Source of the DNA: Actinomycetospora chibensis
Lineage (GTDB): Bacteria; Actinomycetota; Actinomycetes; Mycobacteriales; Pseudonocardiaceae
Length of the DNA: 50,265 bases
Reading direction: 5' to 3'
NCBI RefSeq assembly: GCF_028737215.1
Contig: NZ_JAQZAM010000030.1
Span: 1-50,265, forward strand
Both the position numbers and the translations under genes were made by a program. The notes beneath the pieces were generated by a model that was not told the origin of the DNA, ran no database searches, and saw nothing but the letters and a program-made list of their open reading frames with translations. Positions 40,577 to 49,314 of the stretch are shown piece after piece. How positions within the stretch are numbered: the stretch's first letter is position 1; each line of letters starts with the position of its first letter.

Positions 40577-42148
40577 TTACCTGGCGTCGACGGTCGGCCC
40601 GAGGGCCTGACGCACGGCGCCGGCCGCCGCGTTGACCGACTCGCGCGCCGCGTCGTAGCCCCGGGGCGACTCGACCATCGGCTCGTTGGTCATCACCGCG
40701 ACCACGAAGCGCCCGTCGACGACGGCCACGGAGTGCATGTCGCCCCGCGAGCCCAAGCAGCACAGCCAGCCCTGCTTGACCGGCGAGCGTCCGTCGAGGA
40801 AGCCGTAGCCCTGGTCGAACCCGTCACCCGCGATGCGGGGCGCGTCGGACAGGGAGCGCAGGAGGAGGTCGCGGTCGGGCGCCGGGAGATCGACCTGCAC
40901 GTGACGCAGGAGCTTCACCATGTCGCGCGCCGAGGTCTGGACCTCGCCCCACTGGGACGGGTCCTCCGGGCTGGTCGTGTCCTCGAGGCCGACCGACCGC
41001 GCGACGCGGGTGATCGCCGCGGGCCCGTCGTACTCGGTCCACAGGGCGTTCATCGCGGGGTCGCTGCTGGAGCTCAGCGCGGCGTGCACGAGACGCAGGT
41101 CGCGGGCGCCGAGCTGGATCTCGCCGGCGCGCTGACGCTCGAGCATGTCGACGACGAGGAAGAGCTTCGCCAGCGAGGCGGTGTTGAACGTGTCCTCGCC
41201 GTTCGACCCGGGCGCGAGCTCGCCGGTGGCCGTGTCGGCGACCGAGACCGCGACGCGGAAGTCGTCCCGGGCGGCCGCCTCCTCGCCGGCGGTCGCGGCC
41301 CCGGCCAGGTCGACCTCGGGCGCGTCCGGGGCGGTGGGCGGCGCGACCGTCTCGGTGGTGTCGTCCGGCGGCAGCGCCAGCGCGGCGAGCGTGCTCGACC
41401 CCCCGTTGAGGCTGTCGACGGTGACCAGCGTGCCGGCCACCACCGCTCCGACCACCGCGGCGCCCAGGCCCAGCGGCAGGCCCCCGGTCCGGCGGGCCCG
41501 GGGCGCGCTCCTCGCCCGTCGGGGCGCTGCGGGCGTTGACCGGCGCGGGGCCTCCTCGCTGCGGACCGAGGAGCTCCGGCGGGTGGGAGCTCCTACCGGC
41601 GTCCTCGCCGACGACTCCGACCGGCAGGTGACGGCGGGCTCCGGGGCGGTGCGCGGCTTGCGCGCGGCCCCGCCCGGTGACGGAGCGACCTGCGGGCTGC
41701 GCGCCGGTCGAACCGTGGGCCGGGGCGCCGGGGACTGCGGTGCGGGGGGCCGTGCCGCAGCGGGCTGGGTTGCGGGGGGCTGGAGCGCGGATGGCTGGAG
41801 CGCGGATGGCTGGGGCGCGGATGGCTGGGGCGCGGGGACGGGCGCCGGGCGGGGAGCGGGCGGGCGGCCGTGCCGCGGCGGCGGCGCGGGGTGGCCCGGA
41901 GGCGGACCGGGTACCTGGGCGTGTCGGGACGGCGGGCCGCCGTACGTCGGGGGCGGCACGAACGGCGGGGGCGCCCGGTGACCTGCGGAGGGGGCCACCG
42001 GCCGGGGTCCGGTCAGCACCGCGACGCCCGCGCCCTCGGGCGCGCGATGGCGCGCCGGAGCGGCGACGGGCCCGCCGGAGCCGTACGGACGGGAGCGTCC
42101 CGCTGATCCGTCCGGCCCCGGCTGCGGCGGCAGCCGGTGGGAGGTCAC
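40577..42148 (-). CDS. Membrane-anchored serine hydrolase (class A beta-lactamase-like)
   Basis: A 523-residue protein. Residues 1-215 are Pro/Ala/Arg-rich cytosolic low complexity, including QPSAPQPSALQPSALQP repeats. One membrane span (about 220-240) leads to an outer domain. The catalytic S325-x-x-K328 lies in FNTASLAKLFLVVDML; SSSDPAMNALW takes the place of the SDN loop; VKQGW stands where KTG is expected. The general base Glu of true class A enzymes is not evident, so it may be a penicillin-interacting or other serine hydrolase. It stands between csoR and copA but runs away from copA; a copper role is unproven. Confidence 0.83.
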   Translation of the reverse strand: MTSHRLPPQPGPDGSAGRSRPYGSGGPVAAPARHRAPEGAGVAVLTGPRPVAPSAGHRAPPPFVPPPTYGGPPSRHAQVPGPPPGHPAPPPRHGRPPAPRPAPVPAPQPSAPQPSALQPSALQPPATQPAAARPPAPQSPAPRPTVRPARSPQVAPSPGGAARKPRTAPEPAVTCRSESSARTPVGAPTRRSSSVRSEEAPRRSTPAAPRRARSAPRARRTGGLPLGLGAAVVGAVVAGTLVTVDSLNGGSSTLAALALPPDDTTETVAPPTAPDAPEVDLAGAATAGEEAAARDDFRVAVSVADTATGELAPGSNGEDTFNTASLAKLFLVVDMLERQRAGEIQLGARDLRLVHAALSSSSDPAMNALWTEYDGPAAITRVARSVGLEDTTSPEDPSQWGEVQTSARDMVKLLRHVQVDLPAPDRDLLLRSLSDAPRIAGDGFDQGYGFLDGRSPVKQGWLCCLGSRGDMHSVAVVDGRFVVAVMTNEPMVESPRGYDAARESVNAAAGAVRQALGPTVDAR

Positions 42149-42212
42149 GAAACCATCACACCACCTCGCCGCGCGTGATCGACGCCCACCCGGCCACTTT
42201 CGGGCGGGCCAT

Positions 42213-42241
42213 TTGACACCGATACCCCCCAGGGGTACTCA
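42213..42241 (+). promoter_or_regulatory. copA promoter with CsoR-type operator in the spacer
   Basis: TTGACA (42213-42218) and TACTCA (42236-42241) are 17 nt apart. Between and over the -10 edge lies ATACCCCCCAGGGGTACT (42222-42239), a palindrome with the TACCCC/GGGGTA arms typical of CsoR sites. Repressor binding would cover the promoter. Confidence 0.8.
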
Positions 42242-42268
42242 GGAGGGGACGAGAGAGGGAGGTCCGCG

Positions 42269-44563
42269 GTGAGCGCACCGTCCGTGCCGTCCGCGGGGAC
42301 GCACGCCGACACCCGGCGCGTCGAGCTGGCGATCACCGGGATGACGTGTGCCTCCTGCGCCGCCCGGATCGAGCGGAAGCTCAACCGCCTCGACGGCGTC
42401 ACCGCCAGCGTGAACTACGCCACCGAGAACGCCCGGGTCGACCACCCGGCCTCGGTGGGGGTGGACGACCTCGTCGCCACCGTCGAGAAGCTCGGCTACG
42501 GCGCCACCGTGCCCACCCCGGCGGACACCTCCCCTGCCGACGACCGCCCCGGCCCGGGCGACGCCGACGTCCTGCGCACCCGCCTGCTCGTCAGCCTGGC
42601 GCTGACGCTGCCCGTCGTCGTGCTCGCGATGGTGCCCGCCTGGCAGTTCACCTCCTGGCAGTGGCTCTCCGCGATCCTCGCCGCGCCCGTCGTCGTCTGG
42701 GGCGGTCAGGACTTCCACCGCGCGGCCTGGACCAACCTGCGTCACGGCGCCGCGTCCATGGACACACTGGTGTCGGTGGGCACGCTCGCCGCGCTCGGCT
42801 GGTCGTTCTACGCCCTGTTCCTCGGCGGCGCCGGCATGCCGGGGATGACCCACGGGCTGTCGCTGACCGCCGCCGGCGGGCCGGACGCGATCTACCTCGA
42901 GGCCGCGTCGGCGGTGACGACGTTCGTGCTGGCCGGGCGCTTCTTCGAGGCCCGCGCCAAGCGCCGGGCCGGCGACGCGCTGCGCGCCCTGCTCGACCTC
43001 GGCGCGAAGGACGTCGCCGTGCGCCGCGACGGGCACGAGGAGCGCATTCCGGTCGACCGGCTCGTGCTCGGCGACGAGTTCGTCGTGCGCCCCGGCGACA
43101 CCGTGGCCACCGACGGCGTCGTCGTCGAGGGCCGCTCCGCGGTGGACGCCAGCGCCATGACCGGCGAGTCGGTGCCCGTCGACGTGGGCCCGGGCGACCG
43201 GGTCAGCGGGGCGACGGTCGCGGTCGGCGGGCGCCTCGTGGTGCGCGCGACCGCCGTCGGCGCCGACACCCGCCTGGCCCGGATCGCGCGCCGGGTCGAG
43301 GAGGCCCAGAACGGCAAGGCCGAGGTGCAGCGCCTCGCCGACCGCGTGTCCGGGGTGTTCGTGCCGGTCGTCATCGCGCTCTCGCTCGGCACGCTCGCCG
43401 TGTGGCTGCTGCTCGGGGCAGGCGCGTCGGCGGCGTTCACCGCGGCCGTCGCCGTCCTCATCATCGCCTGCCCCTGCGCGCTGGGGCTGGCGACGCCGAC
43501 CGCGCTGATGGTCGGCACGGGGCGCGGCGCCCAGCTGGGCATCCTGCTGCGCGGCCCCGAGGTGCTCGAGTCCACCCGCCGGGTCGACACCGTCGTGCTC
43601 GACAAGACCGGCACCGTCACGACCGGCGAGATGGCCCTGGTCGGAGTCACCCCGCTCGCGGGTGTCGACGAGGACGAGCTGTTGCGGCGCGCGGGAGCGC
43701 TCGAGGACGCGCTCACCCACCCCGTCGCCCGCGCCGTCGCGGACGCGGCCCGCGAGCGGCTCCCGGAGCTGGGTGGGGTCCTGCCCGCCGCCGTCGACGT
43801 CGCGGCCCGCGACGGCCTGGGCGTCCGCGGCACCGTCGAGGGCCGCACCGTGGTCGTCGGACGCACCCGGCTGCTCGACGCCGAGGACGTCGCCGTCGAC
43901 CCCGGGCTCGCCGACGCCGTCGCCCGCGTCGAGGCCCGGGGCGCCACGCCCGTCGCGGTCGCGTGGGCGGACGAGGCCGGCGTCCTGACCGCCCGCGGCG
44001 TGCTCGCCGTCGCCGACACCGTGCGCGCGACCTCCGCCGACGCGATCGCCGCGCTGCACGGCATGGGCCTGCGCACCGTCCTGCTCACCGGTGACCACGA
44101 GACCGTGGCCCGCGCCGTCGCCGACGAGGTCGGCATCGACACGGTGATCGCCGGGGTGCTGCCCGAGGAGAAGGCCGAGGAGGTGGCCCGCCTGCAGAGC
44201 GAGGGCGCGGTCGTCGCCATGGTCGGCGACGGGGTCAACGACGCCGCCGCCCTGGCGCGCGCCGACCTCGGGCTCGCGATGGGCACCGGGTCGGACGCGG
44301 CGATCGAGGCCGGCGACCTCACCCTGGTGCGCGGCGACCTGCGGGTCGTGCCGGACGCCCTGCGCCTGGCCCGGCGGACGCTCGGGACGATCAAGGGCAA
44401 CCTGTTCTGGGCGTTCGCCTACAACGTGGCCGCGCTCCCCCTGGCCGCGTTCGGCCTGCTCAACCCCATGATCGCCGGCGCGGCGATGGCGTTCTCGAGC
44501 GTCTTCGTCGTCGGCAACAGCCTGCGGCTGCGGCGCTTCACACCGCGGGGCGGTGCCCGATGA
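42269..44563 (+). CDS. copA: Copper-translocating P-type ATPase CopA
   Basis: A 764-residue P1B-type ATPase. It has one N-terminal heavy-metal-associated domain (GMTCASC, C27 and C30), then eight membrane helices. The transport motif is C401-P-C403 in IIACPCALGLATPTALM. Also present are TGES, phosphorylation site D445-KTGT, the P1B His-Pro in DALTHPVARAV, and GDGVNDAAAL (about 653-662). It exports Cu(I) using ATP. The ribosome site AGAGGGAGG precedes GTG 42269. The promoter carries a CsoR-like operator, so copper should induce it through csoR. No copper chaperone copZ is seen next to it. Confidence 0.96.
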   Translation: MSAPSVPSAGTHADTRRVELAITGMTCASCAARIERKLNRLDGVTASVNYATENARVDHPASVGVDDLVATVEKLGYGATVPTPADTSPADDRPGPGDADVLRTRLLVSLALTLPVVVLAMVPAWQFTSWQWLSAILAAPVVVWGGQDFHRAAWTNLRHGAASMDTLVSVGTLAALGWSFYALFLGGAGMPGMTHGLSLTAAGGPDAIYLEAASAVTTFVLAGRFFEARAKRRAGDALRALLDLGAKDVAVRRDGHEERIPVDRLVLGDEFVVRPGDTVATDGVVVEGRSAVDASAMTGESVPVDVGPGDRVSGATVAVGGRLVVRATAVGADTRLARIARRVEEAQNGKAEVQRLADRVSGVFVPVVIALSLGTLAVWLLLGAGASAAFTAAVAVLIIACPCALGLATPTALMVGTGRGAQLGILLRGPEVLESTRRVDTVVLDKTGTVTTGEMALVGVTPLAGVDEDELLRRAGALEDALTHPVARAVADAARERLPELGGVLPAAVDVAARDGLGVRGTVEGRTVVVGRTRLLDAEDVAVDPGLADAVARVEARGATPVAVAWADEAGVLTARGVLAVADTVRATSADAIAALHGMGLRTVLLTGDHETVARAVADEVGIDTVIAGVLPEEKAEEVARLQSEGAVVAMVGDGVNDAAALARADLGLAMGTGSDAAIEAGDLTLVRGDLRVVPDALRLARRTLGTIKGNLFWAFAYNVAALPLAAFGLLNPMIAGAAMAFSSVFVVGNSLRLRRFTPRGGAR

Positions 44564-44601
44564 CCGGGACGTCCGACCGGGACGGCACTGCCATCCTGAC
44601 C

Positions 44602-44614
44602 TAGCCTGGGCCAC
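44602..44614 (+). promoter_or_regulatory. -10 box for leaderless aminotransferase gene
   Basis: TAGCCT (44602-44607) ends 7 nt before GTG 44615. No ribosome site is present in the 51-bp gap after copA. Confidence 0.45.
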
Positions 44615-45625
44615 GTGCGGAGTGCGTTCGGGACCACGTTCGACGTCGACGGCATCTACCTCAACACCCCGTCCATCGGGGTCCCGCCGCGGCCGGTGGT
44701 CGACGCCGTCTCCGAGGCGGTCGGGGCGTGGGGGCGGGCGGAGTCCTCGCCGCCGCAGTTCGACGAGGCCGTCGACACCGCGCGGGCGTCGTTCGCCCGT
44801 TTCGTCGGGGTGTCGCCGTCGTCGGTGGTGCTGGGCAGCGCGGTGTCGGGCCTGCTCGGGCTCGTCGCGGCGTCGCTGCCGGCGGGGACGCGCGTGCTCA
44901 CCGCGGAACGCGAGTTCACCAGCGTCACCTTCCCGTTCGCGGGGGCCGGGCACGAGGTGATCGAGGTGCCCCTCGAGGACCTGCCGGAACGGACGGTGTC
45001 GGCCGACGTGGTGGCCGTGAGCGTGGTGGCCTCCGCCGACGGCGCTCTGGTCGACCTCGAGGCCCTCCGCTCGGAGGTCGGTCCCGACACCCTCGTCGTC
45101 CTCGACGCGACCCAGTCGCTGGGTTGGCTGCCCGCCGACCTCTCCTGGGCCGACGTCGTCGTCGCCGGCGGGTACAAGTGGCTGCTCTCGCCCCGCGGCG
45201 CCTCGTGGATGGCGGTCTCCGACCGGCTCGCCGAGCGCCTCGTCCCGCATCAGTCCGGCTGGTACGCCGGGGGCTGGCACGCCATCTACGGGCTACCGCT
45301 GCGCCTGCACCCCGACGCCCGCCGCTTCGACCTCTCCCCCGCGTGGCTCGCGCACGTGGGGGCCGCGACCGCCCTGCCCTGGCTCGAGAGCCTCGACGCC
45401 GCCGCGGTGCACGACCACGGGGTGGGGCTCGCCAACCGCCTGCGCGCCGGGCTCGACCTGCCGCCGGCCGAGTCGGCGATCGTGGCGCTGCGCCACGAGG
45501 GCGCCGCCGATCGGCTCGCTGCCGCCGGCATCCGGGCGGCCCTGCGTGGCGGGGCCGCCCGCCTCGGCTTCCACCTGCACAACACCGACGCCGACGTCGA
45601 CGCGGTGCTCGAGGCGCTGGCCTGA
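44615..45625 (+). CDS. Class V aminotransferase family PLP enzyme
   Basis: A 336-residue fold-type I PLP protein. The cofactor Lys lies in VVVAGGYKWLLSPRG, the cofactor Asp in VVLDATQSLGW, and YLNTPSIGVPPRPVV is the usual N-terminal substrate loop. It resembles kynureninase/isopenicillin-epimerase-like and cysteine-desulfurase-like proteins, but lacks a visible desulfurase Cys loop. It is shorter than the usual 380-400 residues. The reaction is unknown. The gene probably has its own leaderless promoter after copA. Confidence 0.87.
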   Translation: MRSAFGTTFDVDGIYLNTPSIGVPPRPVVDAVSEAVGAWGRAESSPPQFDEAVDTARASFARFVGVSPSSVVLGSAVSGLLGLVAASLPAGTRVLTAEREFTSVTFPFAGAGHEVIEVPLEDLPERTVSADVVAVSVVASADGALVDLEALRSEVGPDTLVVLDATQSLGWLPADLSWADVVVAGGYKWLLSPRGASWMAVSDRLAERLVPHQSGWYAGGWHAIYGLPLRLHPDARRFDLSPAWLAHVGAATALPWLESLDAAAVHDHGVGLANRLRAGLDLPPAESAIVALRHEGAADRLAAAGIRAALRGGAARLGFHLHNTDADVDAVLEALA

Positions 45626-45731
45626 CGCGGCCCGCCGCCGCCGCGGCCGCGACGGGCACGGTGCGCATGATCGACGAGCGCCCACGCCTGCGGAATGTGC
45701 CCCTCGCGGGCCGTCCCAGCCCTCCCCGGCG

Positions 45732-47240
45732 TCAGGCTGGGTCGCGCGGGTACTGCTGGGGCGCGTTGACGGCGCAGTAGGTGCAGGACTCGGTGGGGAA
45801 ACGGGCCGGTTCCTCGGGTACGGCGGGTGCGGCCGGACCCCGCCGGGGCCGCAGCAGCACCGCCGAGAGCAGGGCGCCGACGACGAGCAGGCCGGCGGAG
45901 ATCGTCATGGCCGTCCGGAAGCCCTCGGAGAACGCGGGCGGATCGGTGTAGTCCTGCCCGGAGATGCCCGCGACGGCCGGGATCAGCGCGACGGCGAGCA
46001 GGCCGGCGGCCCGGGCGATCGCGTTGTTGACGCCCGAGGCGATGCCGACGTGGCGGTCGTCGGCGGCGTCGAGGACGGTCGCGGTGAGCGGGGCGACGGT
46101 GCCCGCGAGCCCCAGCCCGAACAGCGCCACCGCCGGCAGGACGTCCACGACGTACGACGCGCCGGGCCCGATGCGGCCCAGCAGGAGCATCCCGGTCGCG
46201 GCGAGCAGGAGCCCGACCGTCATGGGCCAGCGCGGTCCGATCCGCTGCGCCAGGCGCCCCGAGCGGGCCGAGAGCAGCAGCATGATCACGGTGATCGGCA
46301 GCATCGCCGTACCCGCCGCGAGCGGGCTGAACCCCGCGACCACCTGCAGCTGGAGGACGACGAGCACGAAGTTCACGCCGAGCGCCCCGTAGACGAGCAG
46401 GGTGATGACGTTGGCGGCCGTGAAGCGTGGGCTGGCGAACAGCTCGCCGGGCACCAGCGGGGCCCGCGAGCGTCGCTCGACGAGGACGAACGAGAGGAGG
46501 GCGAGCACGCCCACCACTCCGGTGACGATCACAGCCGGGGTGCCCCCGTCCTCCCCGGCGGCGGTCAGCGCCCAGGTCAGGGCCCCGAGGCCGGCGACGG
46601 CGAGCACGGTGCCGGGCACGTCGAGGTGGTGAGCGGCCTGCGGGTCACGCGACTCCGGCACGTGCCGCAGCGCCACGACCACGATCACCACGGCGAACGG
46701 GATGTTGATGAGGAACACCGCGCGCCAGGTCCACTCGACCAGGAAGCCGCCGAGGAACGGGCCGATCGCCCCGGCGACACCGCCCAGGCCCGACCACGCG
46801 CCGATGGCCGCGGCGCGGTCGCTGCCGTGGAAGGACGCCGAGATCAGCGCCAGGCTGCCCGGGGTCAGCAGCGCACCGCCGACGCCCTGCAGCGCGCGCC
46901 CGGCGATGAGGAACTCCACCGACGGCGCGAGCCCGCACAGTGCCGAGGCGACCGCGAACCACACGACGCCGATGACGAAGACCCGGCGACGGCCGAAGCG
47001 GTCGCCGAGCGAGCCGCCGAGCAGGATCAGCCCGGCGAGGGTGAGCGTGTAGCCGTTGATCGTCCACTGCAGCGCCGCGAAGCTCGCGTCGAACTCGGCG
47101 CCGATGCGCTCGAGCGCGATGTTGACCACCGTCGAGTCGAGCAGAGCCAGCCCCGATCCGAGCACGGTCGTCAGCAGGATCCAGCGGCCCCGGGCGCTGC
47201 CCATCCGGATGGTGTCGGCGCCGCCGGCGGTGTCGGTCAC
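45732..47240 (-). CDS. DHA2 family (EmrB/QacA) MFS drug exporter
   Basis: A 502-residue protein with 14 predicted membrane helices. TM1 reads LALLDSTVVNIAL, the DHA2 signature. GGSLGDRFGRRRVFVIG is motif A, and IGPFLGGFLVEWTWRAVFLINIP is the DHA2 helix 5-6 signature, quoted in parts. It exports drugs or dyes with protons. GTG 47240 fits the family start. The last 20 residues are cytosolic and contain CTYC, unusual for this family. It is divergent from the M50 peptidase gene. The gap 45626-45731 downstream holds no clear hairpin. Confidence 0.92.
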   Translation of the reverse strand: MTDTAGGADTIRMGSARGRWILLTTVLGSGLALLDSTVVNIALERIGAEFDASFAALQWTINGYTLTLAGLILLGGSLGDRFGRRRVFVIGVVWFAVASALCGLAPSVEFLIAGRALQGVGGALLTPGSLALISASFHGSDRAAAIGAWSGLGGVAGAIGPFLGGFLVEWTWRAVFLINIPFAVVIVVVALRHVPESRDPQAAHHLDVPGTVLAVAGLGALTWALTAAGEDGGTPAVIVTGVVGVLALLSFVLVERRSRAPLVPGELFASPRFTAANVITLLVYGALGVNFVLVVLQLQVVAGFSPLAAGTAMLPITVIMLLLSARSGRLAQRIGPRWPMTVGLLLAATGMLLLGRIGPGASYVVDVLPAVALFGLGLAGTVAPLTATVLDAADDRHVGIASGVNNAIARAAGLLAVALIPAVAGISGQDYTDPPAFSEGFRTAMTISAGLLVVGALLSAVLLRPRRGPAAPAVPEEPARFPTESCTYCAVNAPQQYPRDPA

Positions 47241-47305
47241 CGCCTCAGCATGGTCGTCGCACCGGTACGTGACGAGTTCGGCCGCCGCGTTACCGTGCCT
47301 CCATC

Positions 47306-48055
47306 GTGACGACCGGCCTCTCGCTCCCGTTCGAGCTGCCCTCCAGCGGAGCCCTCGACGGCGCCCTCGACCAGCTCACCGGCGGCCAGACGCAGGCCAC
47401 GCTCGTGATCCTCGCGGGCCTCGTCGCGCTGCTGGTCGTCGGCGTCCACGGCACGTGGCGCCTCGCCCGCAACGTCGTGACCATCGCCCACGAGGGCGGG
47501 CACGCCCTGGTCGCGATCTGCTCGGGGCGCACGCTGACCCGGATCCTCCTGCACTCCGACACCTCGGGCGTCACGGTGTCGAAGGGACGCCGCGACGGGC
47601 CGGGCATGGTCGCGACGGCCGCCGCCGGCTACGCCACCCCGCCGGTCCTCGGGGTCGGCGCCGCGGCGCTCGTGGCCGCGGACGCGATCTCGGCGATGCT
47701 CGTGATCGCCGTCGTCCTGCTGCTCGCGACGCTGATCCTCATCCGCAACGCCTACGGCGTCCTGTCGGTGGCGCTCACCGGCGCGATCTTCGTGGTGGTC
47801 GCGGCCTACGGATCGGCGAACGTCCAGTACGGGTTCGCCTGCTTCGTCACCTGGTTCCTCATCCTCGGCGGCCTGCGCACGGTGCTCGAGGTGCAGCGCA
47901 AGCGCACCCGGCGTCGCGCGCCCGACTCCGACGCCGACCAGCTCGAGCGCCTCACCGGCGTCCCGGGCGGCATCTGGGTGGCCCTGTTCGCCCTGGTCGG
48001 CATCTTCGCGCTGATCGGCGCCGGCCGGCTGCTCGTGGTCTGGCCGCCCGTCTGA
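47306..48055 (+). CDS. M50 family intramembrane metallopeptidase-like protein
   Basis: A 249-residue protein with about 5-6 membrane helices. The zinc motif HExxH appears as H62-EGG-H66 in VVTIAHEGGHALVAICSG. It resembles the M50B-like group common in actinomycetes. Site-2-type proteases cut membrane-bound substrates such as anti-sigma factors, but the third zinc ligand is not obvious here. TACCGT lies 9 nt before GTG 47306, so the leader is very short. Its TGA stop is directly before the palindrome at 48056. Confidence 0.85.
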   Translation: MTTGLSLPFELPSSGALDGALDQLTGGQTQATLVILAGLVALLVVGVHGTWRLARNVVTIAHEGGHALVAICSGRTLTRILLHSDTSGVTVSKGRRDGPGMVATAAAGYATPPVLGVGAAALVAADAISAMLVIAVVLLLATLILIRNAYGVLSVALTGAIFVVVAAYGSANVQYGFACFVTWFLILGGLRTVLEVQRKRTRRRAPDSDADQLERLTGVPGGIWVALFALVGIFALIGAGRLLVVWPPV

Positions 48056-48097
48056 CGTGCGTGATCTTCAGAGCTATGGCTGAGAAGATCACGCACG
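48056..48097. repeat. Perfect palindrome with CTATGG apex, GATCTTC type
   Basis: CGTGCGTGATCTTC (48056-48069) pairs perfectly with 48084-48097. The apex AGCTATGGCT is close to the GCTATAGC of the palindrome at 24631, whose arms carry the same CGTGCG(C/T)GATCTTC. It lies between convergent genes and contains the stop codon of the FhuF-like gene (48089-48091). Confidence 0.88.
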
Positions 48098-48880
48098 AAG
48101 GACGCAGTCGGCGCACTTCCCGCCGCCGGGCACCCGGTAGTAGAGGCAGCACGTGGTGCGGGCGAACCCGATGCCGCTCGGGTGGCCCGGGTCGGCGACG
48201 AAGCGCCCGAGGCCTGCGAAGGGCTCGTGCTCGAGGACGCCCCGCACGATCGCGAACGCGGCGTCGTGGCGGTCGGGGCGCTCGCCGCCGAGCACCCGCA
48301 CCGCCCCGGCGAGCGCGGACGTCGCGTTGCCCCACAGCACCTGCTCCGACACCGACGCCCGGGCCCGGATGCCCGCGACCAGCGGCGCGAGGTGGTCCCG
48401 GGCGAGCACCTCGGCCAGCGCCGCCGCCGTGGGCGGGTCGTCGGGGGTGCCCAGCTCCGTGCCCGTGAGCCGCTCGGGGTCCGCCCACAGCGGCACCGGC
48501 CCGCCGGCCCACGGGCGGGCGTGCAGCACGGTGCGCGGCGACAGGTCGGGCAGCACGCCGGCGGTCGCCGCGCACAGCAGGATCGACACCGGGCGTGACG
48601 CCAGCGACTGCGTGAGCAGCGACGCCGCGACCCGCCGCCCGGCGTCCAGGCCCTCGGCGACCGCCGCCAGGCGGTCACCGACCGGGTCGGGACCCGCCGC
48701 GGGCACGTCGTACAGCGACGCGAGGGGCCGCCACGACGGGTCGGCGGCCTCCTCGTCGCGGGTCGAGATCGCGAAGAAACCGCCGACCGCGTCGGCCTCG
48801 GCGAGCACCGCCCGGACGCGGACGACCGGGGCGATCGGGGCAGCCGGGTTCCGCTGACGGCCGGTCGATTCGACGCCCAC
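48089..48880 (-). CDS. FhuF-like (2Fe-2S) ferric siderophore reductase
   Basis: A 263-residue protein with the C-terminal FhuF iron-sulfur motif: C244-C245-x10-C256-x2-C259 in TTCCLYYRVPGGGKCADC. The N-terminal 230 residues form the siderophore-binding part typical of actinobacterial members. It reduces ferric siderophores in the cytosol to release iron. No siderophore transporter adjoins it. A GTG at 48880 is used. The last two residues and stop codon are encoded by one arm of the palindrome at 48056. Confidence 0.9.
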   Translation of the reverse strand: MGVESTGRQRNPAAPIAPVVRVRAVLAEADAVGGFFAISTRDEEAADPSWRPLASLYDVPAAGPDPVGDRLAAVAEGLDAGRRVAASLLTQSLASRPVSILLCAATAGVLPDLSPRTVLHARPWAGGPVPLWADPERLTGTELGTPDDPPTAAALAEVLARDHLAPLVAGIRARASVSEQVLWGNATSALAGAVRVLGGERPDRHDAAFAIVRGVLEHEPFAGLGRFVADPGHPSGIGFARTTCCLYYRVPGGGKCADCVLRA

Positions 48881-48900
48881 AGCGACCCATGCTGGAGGAC

Positions 48901-49206
48901 ATGAGCGTCTCGGGCACGGGGAGACGTCGCGGGCGCCGGAGCGGGCCTGCCCGTTTCTCGTTCTGGATCGACCGCGCGGGCACCCTCGGGCCGACCCTGC
49001 TGCGCTACGACCTGCGCGGACGTGGCGTGCGGCGCGGCGCCCGGCTCGGGATCGACGGACGCTGGCACGCCAGCACCCAGCCGGACTCGCTCCTGTGGCT
49101 GCACACCGGTTCGGGCGACCCCATCGACATCGACGGGGCCCGCGAGGTCGCCCGGCAGCTCGGCTTCCCCGACCTCGACGTCACCGACCCGCTGGTCCTC
49201 CCCTGA
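48901..49206 (+). CDS. Small conserved hypothetical protein
   Basis: A 101-residue protein. The first 18 residues are Arg-rich and basic; the rest folds as a short alpha/beta unit (RFSFWIDRAGTLGPTLLRYD, REVARQLGFPDLDVTDPLVL). No membrane span is seen. ATG 48901 is chosen because CTGGAGGAC lies directly upstream; an in-frame ATG at 48889 would place this ribosome site inside the coding part. It is divergent from the FhuF-like gene. I do not recognise a family. Confidence 0.72.
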   Translation: MSVSGTGRRRGRRSGPARFSFWIDRAGTLGPTLLRYDLRGRGVRRGARLGIDGRWHASTQPDSLLWLHTGSGDPIDIDGAREVARQLGFPDLDVTDPLVLP

Positions 49207-49301
49207 CGCCTGCCGTCACCCCCTGCTCGGGAGCGGTCACGCTCCGCCACATTCGACCGGGTTCGGGGAGGTCGATGCTCCGCCAGTCGGTCCCGTTCCG
49301 T

Positions 49302-49314
49302 TAGGTTCCTCGCC
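49302..49314 (+). promoter_or_regulatory. -10 box for leaderless start of the last gene
   Basis: TAGGTT (49302-49307) ends 7 nt before ATG 49315, and no ribosome site is present. Confidence 0.45.
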
